Notes under the pieces: generated by a model
What the model was told of the DNA's origin: nothing
Seen by the model: only the letters and a program-made list of their open reading frames with translations
Database searches by the model: none
Shown: piece by piece, positions 5,587 through 8,523 of the stretch
How the letters are laid out: the number at the start of each line of letters is the position of its first letter
Position numbering within the stretch: position 1 is the first letter of the stretch
NCBI GenBank assembly: GCA_964368425.1
Contig: CAYJAP010000030.1
Span: 1 to 8,523 of the forward strand
Direction: 5' to 3'
Length of the DNA: 8,523 nt
Source: CAYJAP01 sp964368425
Lineage (GTDB): Bacteria; Bacillota; Clostridia; Christensenellales; UBA1242
Translations under genes and position numbers: made by a program

Positions 5587-8523
5587 ATGACCCTCACAAT
5601 GTTAGGATTTACCTTTAGTCCATCAACTATATCTTTAATTTTTACAATCGTAGCGTCGCTTTTTCTGTTATTCGGGATAATATGGGGACTAGGACGTGGA
5701 TTATTTAAGAGCCTGTCCAGAGCAATCTGGCTGGTTATAATAGGAGTGGCACTGATCTGGCTAACTCCCGTAATCACCGAGGCTATACTGGGAGCTAATC
5801 TAAGCTTTTTAAAACTACAAGTAAATGGTGTAGCTACACCTTCACTTAACGAGTACCTGATAGCTTTAATAAACAGTCAAAGCGGAAGTGTGGAAGGACT
5901 AAACATTTCTGACCCTATCATTTTTGAGTTCTTAAAGAAGTTTGTCTTATTAATTGTGAACAGTTTCTTATACGTAGTTTTGTTCTGGCTGGCAAAGATA
6001 TTACTATGGCCAGTATGGGCAGTGATTACCAGTGCTATAATTAAAAAGACCAACAAAGATGGAGAACCTGCGAAAAAATTCCGCTTGGGTGGAGCAATCG
6101 TAGGTGCTTGTATAGGCTTATTCATAGGCGGAGTAACAATCATGCCGCTAACAGGAGTGATAGACGTCGCACAAAAAGTGAACATGGCAAATGACTCTTT
6201 CTTAACAGGACAAGTTAGTACCACTGGAATCCTAGATAAGTATTTAGGGGAAAATGCTGATTACATATTGAAAGCAGACACAGGGATATCTTTCGGTGTA
6301 TACAAGTATACGGGAGTGGAATACATTAACCAAGCACTGTTCAATAAGCTATCCACTGTTAAAATAGATGACACGAAAATTAGTCTAAACGAGGAAGTTG
6401 ACGGCGTGGTAAAAGTTCTTAACGCAATAGGCGATATACGTACCACCGATTTTGATGCACTGACTCAAGACACCACCGACGACTTAATCGATGACTGTAA
6501 GACTGTTATTGATTATATATTTGAGTTAAAAACGATAAATACTGTTGGAGATAAGATGATGCCTTTCGTAGAAAGTTACATCACAGACAGCAACTTGATT
6601 CCGTCAATCGGCTCTACACAGGGTGATGAAATGATAGACGATGCAGTAACAGACATAACAAGCCAACAAATGAAAGCTCTAAAAACCGAGCTTCACGCTA
6701 TCCTAAATATAGCTAGAGCTGTAAATAATGCCGACCTTCTGCTGCCTATAGTACGAGGTAATATCAGCCAGTCTATAATCCTAGAAAAGATGGATGACGA
6801 ATTTATAGACGACCTAGTAGACGCACTATATACTTCGCGGATAGTAAAAAATGCTATGCCAAATATAGTTAACTTTGGAACAGAATTTGTAACAGTACGT
6901 TTAAGCTCTACTCCGTACGAGAAGAATGAAGAATTACCAGATGAGCTGAAAACATCTCTTAAAAACATTCTTAAAAATACGGTAAAGATACTAGATTATA
7001 TAGACCTAAGCAGCTTTAGCATTGAAAGTATTCCGGGAGAAGCTTTTGGATCACTAGGGGCAGTCCTAGGAGAATTTAAACAATTGATGACGACTCCAAC
7101 CTACTTCGGTGTCGTTGACGCATTAAATATTAAAGCACAAGACATGTTTGAACAAGATATGTTGCGTACATTCATTGCAAACAGTCTTGTACGCTTAAAA
7201 ACGCTATCCAACTTCCAAACGGAATTCACTTTATACTCTACAGTATTTGACGATTTGATGGTGTTAAAAGATGCCAACTTCTCAGATATAGCAAGTTTAG
7301 ACGTAGAAAAGGTTGGTAAAGTATTAGACGGACTTGAAGCTTCGTATGTCTTTGGCCCAAACATTAATAACCTTGTTATAGATATTTTTAGAGACGCAAA
7401 GGCACAGATTGTTAATAGCAACACCCTTGATGTAACGCTGAAAGCTTCTATCAATCTTACTTTTGATATAATTGAGTACAACATAAAGAACCTCGACAGA
7501 GAAGCTGGTTTTTGGCAGACAGAGTTAGCGGCTTTACAATCGTTGCTAGCGTTAGATTTTGAAGATACCTCGAACCTATCTTCTACGGGAAAGGCTTTAG
7601 ATGAGGCAAAAGGTAGTTCGTTGCTATCCACCCCACAAAAACTTGCAAATATGGACGAAGAAGATTCTGCACTAAATGTCTTGATAGTTTCAATGTTCGA
7701 TTATGCAGTAGACAGTGTAGCTAGTGGCGAAACTGCATTGACGGATATCATGAATAAAATAAAAGCGAACTTGTCAAAAGTGGAAAGCTATGAATTGGAG
7801 TTTGGATATTTACAATCTTTAAAGAACTCAATAGAGGACTTCCAACACGCCGACAATCAGACTTTAAACACATCCGCATTTAATAACACGGCTATCTCGT
7901 TTGGAGCGACGTTAGACTCCTTAAAAGATAGTAGATTATTCGTGACGATAGACACAACCGACCCAACCAATAGCGAGGACATACGCCAGGATATACTGGA
8001 GTACGTACTCACAAATGTTGAGGAGCGATTGAACAATGTTAACGGAATAAACTCTAATATTGAAGCGATGTTAACGGATATAAAGTTTAACATATCTAGC
8101 ATGCCTATGACGGCAGCCGAAGGTGAAACTCCTTATAAGAACGAGTTTACACATCTTATATCTTTAATAAACGGAGTCTATGAGTTAACCTCTTATTCCA
8201 CACTACCAAGCAATTTTGACGTGCTAGGCAATACTTTAGATGCACTTAGACTAGGAGATGCCGACAGAGAGTTGCCTGCAAGCATAATAAGTGCAAACGC
8301 CGGATATTATATTGTTGCAATGTTTGGAAAAACTATCACCTCATCAAATTCGTTAAGTGAAATCGTGCAACATGAAACCACTAGAAATAATATAATAGTG
8401 GAGATAAACAACAATATCGGAAAACTATCTCCTTCTAACATTGAGTATTACTACAACAAACGTGAGTTTGAAGACGAACAACTTGCCACGTTTAAAAATA
8501 TCCTTAATGATTTAGTTGCTATA
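5587..8523 (+). CDS. Giant CvpA-like membrane protein with repeat ectodomain (3' end beyond window)
   Basis: The frame is open for 979 codons to the last base, so the C-terminus is missing. Residues 1-190 resemble the CvpA (colicin V production) domain: helices at about 14-36, 46-67, 115-146 and 167-188, a GRGLFKS loop at 36-42 like the GxxRGLxxS family motif, and RLGGAIVGACIGLFIGG at 166-182 like the N-R-xxGxxxGxxxG segment before the last CvpA helix. The basic loops (36-45, 153-166) should be cytoplasmic, so everything after ~190 should lie outside the cell. That region is acidic, rich in Asp, Asn, Leu and Ile, has almost no Cys, and consists of helical repeats. CvpA proteins are usually only ~160-230 residues. 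A precedent for a CvpA anchor with an extracytoplasmic domain is mycobacterial MarP, but I see no protease triad here. The function is unknown; surface scaffold, adhesin or spacer is conjecture. It has its own promoter and diverges from the dtd operon. Confidence 0.88.
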   Translation, partial: MTLTMLGFTFSPSTISLIFTIVASLFLLFGIIWGLGRGLFKSLSRAIWLVIIGVALIWLTPVITEAILGANLSFLKLQVNGVATPSLNEYLIALINSQSGSVEGLNISDPIIFEFLKKFVLLIVNSFLYVVLFWLAKILLWPVWAVITSAIIKKTNKDGEPAKKFRLGGAIVGACIGLFIGGVTIMPLTGVIDVAQKVNMANDSFLTGQVSTTGILDKYLGENADYILKADTGISFGVYKYTGVEYINQALFNKLSTVKIDDTKISLNEEVDGVVKVLNAIGDIRTTDFDALTQDTTDDLIDDCKTVIDYIFELKTINTVGDKMMPFVESYITDSNLIPSIGSTQGDEMIDDAVTDITSQQMKALKTELHAILNIARAVNNADLLLPIVRGNISQSIILEKMDDEFIDDLVDALYTSRIVKNAMPNIVNFGTEFVTVRLSSTPYEKNEELPDELKTSLKNILKNTVKILDYIDLSSFSIESIPGEAFGSLGAVLGEFKQLMTTPTYFGVVDALNIKAQDMFEQDMLRTFIANSLVRLKTLSNFQTEFTLYSTVFDDLMVLKDANFSDIASLDVEKVGKVLDGLEASYVFGPNINNLVIDIFRDAKAQIVNSNTLDVTLKASINLTFDIIEYNIKNLDREAGFWQTELAALQSLLALDFEDTSNLSSTGKALDEAKGSSLLSTPQKLANMDEEDSALNVLIVSMFDYAVDSVASGETALTDIMNKIKANLSKVESYELEFGYLQSLKNSIEDFQHADNQTLNTSAFNNTAISFGATLDSLKDSRLFVTIDTTDPTNSEDIRQDILEYVLTNVEERLNNVNGINSNIEAMLTDIKFNISSMPMTAAEGETPYKNEFTHLISLINGVYELTSYSTLPSNFDVLGNTLDALRLGDADRELPASIISANAGYYIVAMFGKTITSSNSLSEIVQHETTRNNIIVEINNNIGKLSPSNIEYYYNKREFEDEQLATFKNILNDLVAI
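6394..8523 (+). repeat. Degenerate tandem protein repeats in the CvpA-like ectodomain
   Basis: Two helix motifs alternate. Motif A is E-h-x-x-h-x-x-h-h (h hydrophobic), with its Glu at residues 270, 368, 453, 546, 646, 738, 853 and 964. Motif B resembles GxxLDxLxxSxhF and follows 22-40 residues later: weakly at 305, then at 408, 491, 577, 668, 773 and 881. Clear pairs are NEFTHLISLI/GNTLDALRLGD and LEFGYLQSLK/GATLDSLKDSRLF. Spacing between Glu anchors is 98, 85, 93, 100, 92, 115 and 111 residues, so there are seven full units and the start of an eighth. The nucleotide sequence of the units is not visibly alike, which means old divergence rather than recent duplication. Alignment was by eye; the first unit is weakest. 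Confidence 0.6.

Noticed and set aside
5583..8102. Several - strand frames (up to 176 codons at 7101-7631) over the giant gene
   Set aside because: The + strand frame is open for 979 codons with a promoter, a ribosome site and a coherent protein. The - strand frames are shadows of it.
1..8523. CRISPR arrays, insertion sequences, tRNA or rRNA genes
   Set aside because: No regular short direct repeats with spacers, no transposase-like protein, and no cloverleaf or rRNA-like sequence was seen on reading both strands by eye.

Overview
This window looks like the chromosome of an AT-rich, low-GC Gram-positive bacterium (Bacillota). The evidence is strong GAGG-type ribosome binding sites before every gene, sigma-A-like promoters, UAA stops on all four genes whose ends are visible, and heavy use of ATA (Ile) and A/T-ending Leu codons. 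Every Trp codon I read is TGG and there is no in-frame TGA, so the standard code applies and code-4 mollicutes are excluded. I cannot name the genus. A gut Bacilli/Erysipelotrichia-type lineage is only a guess.

Layout. (1) 83-1387, + strand: a membrane-bound family 2 glycosyltransferase of the processive type (DAD, ED, QRMRW motifs). (2) 1388-1494: a convergent intergenic region with an intrinsic terminator nested inside a longer inverted repeat. (3) 5288 down to 1495, - strand: a tight three-gene operon. It encodes a small four-helix membrane protein with a lysine-rich tail, D-aminoacyl-tRNA deacylase (dtd), and a 909-residue P2-type cation (probably Ca2+) ATPase. The junctions are a 1-base overlap and a 0-base gap, so translation is probably coupled. 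(4) 5289-5586: a divergent control region with a good promoter for each direction and a short palindrome. (5) 5587 to the window end, + strand: an open reading frame of at least 979 codons that runs off the edge. Its first ~190 residues resemble the four-helix CvpA domain. The rest is a large, acidic, probably extracellular region built of degenerate ~85-115-residue helical repeats.

Four of the five genes encode membrane proteins: a glycan synthase, an ion pump, a small anchor-like protein and the giant repeat protein. The fifth, dtd, is a translation quality-control enzyme. No mobile element, CRISPR array, rRNA or tRNA gene was seen. The most novel item is the CvpA-headed repeat protein. I read seven complete repeat units and the start of an eighth, and I cannot assign it to a described family beyond its N-terminal domain.
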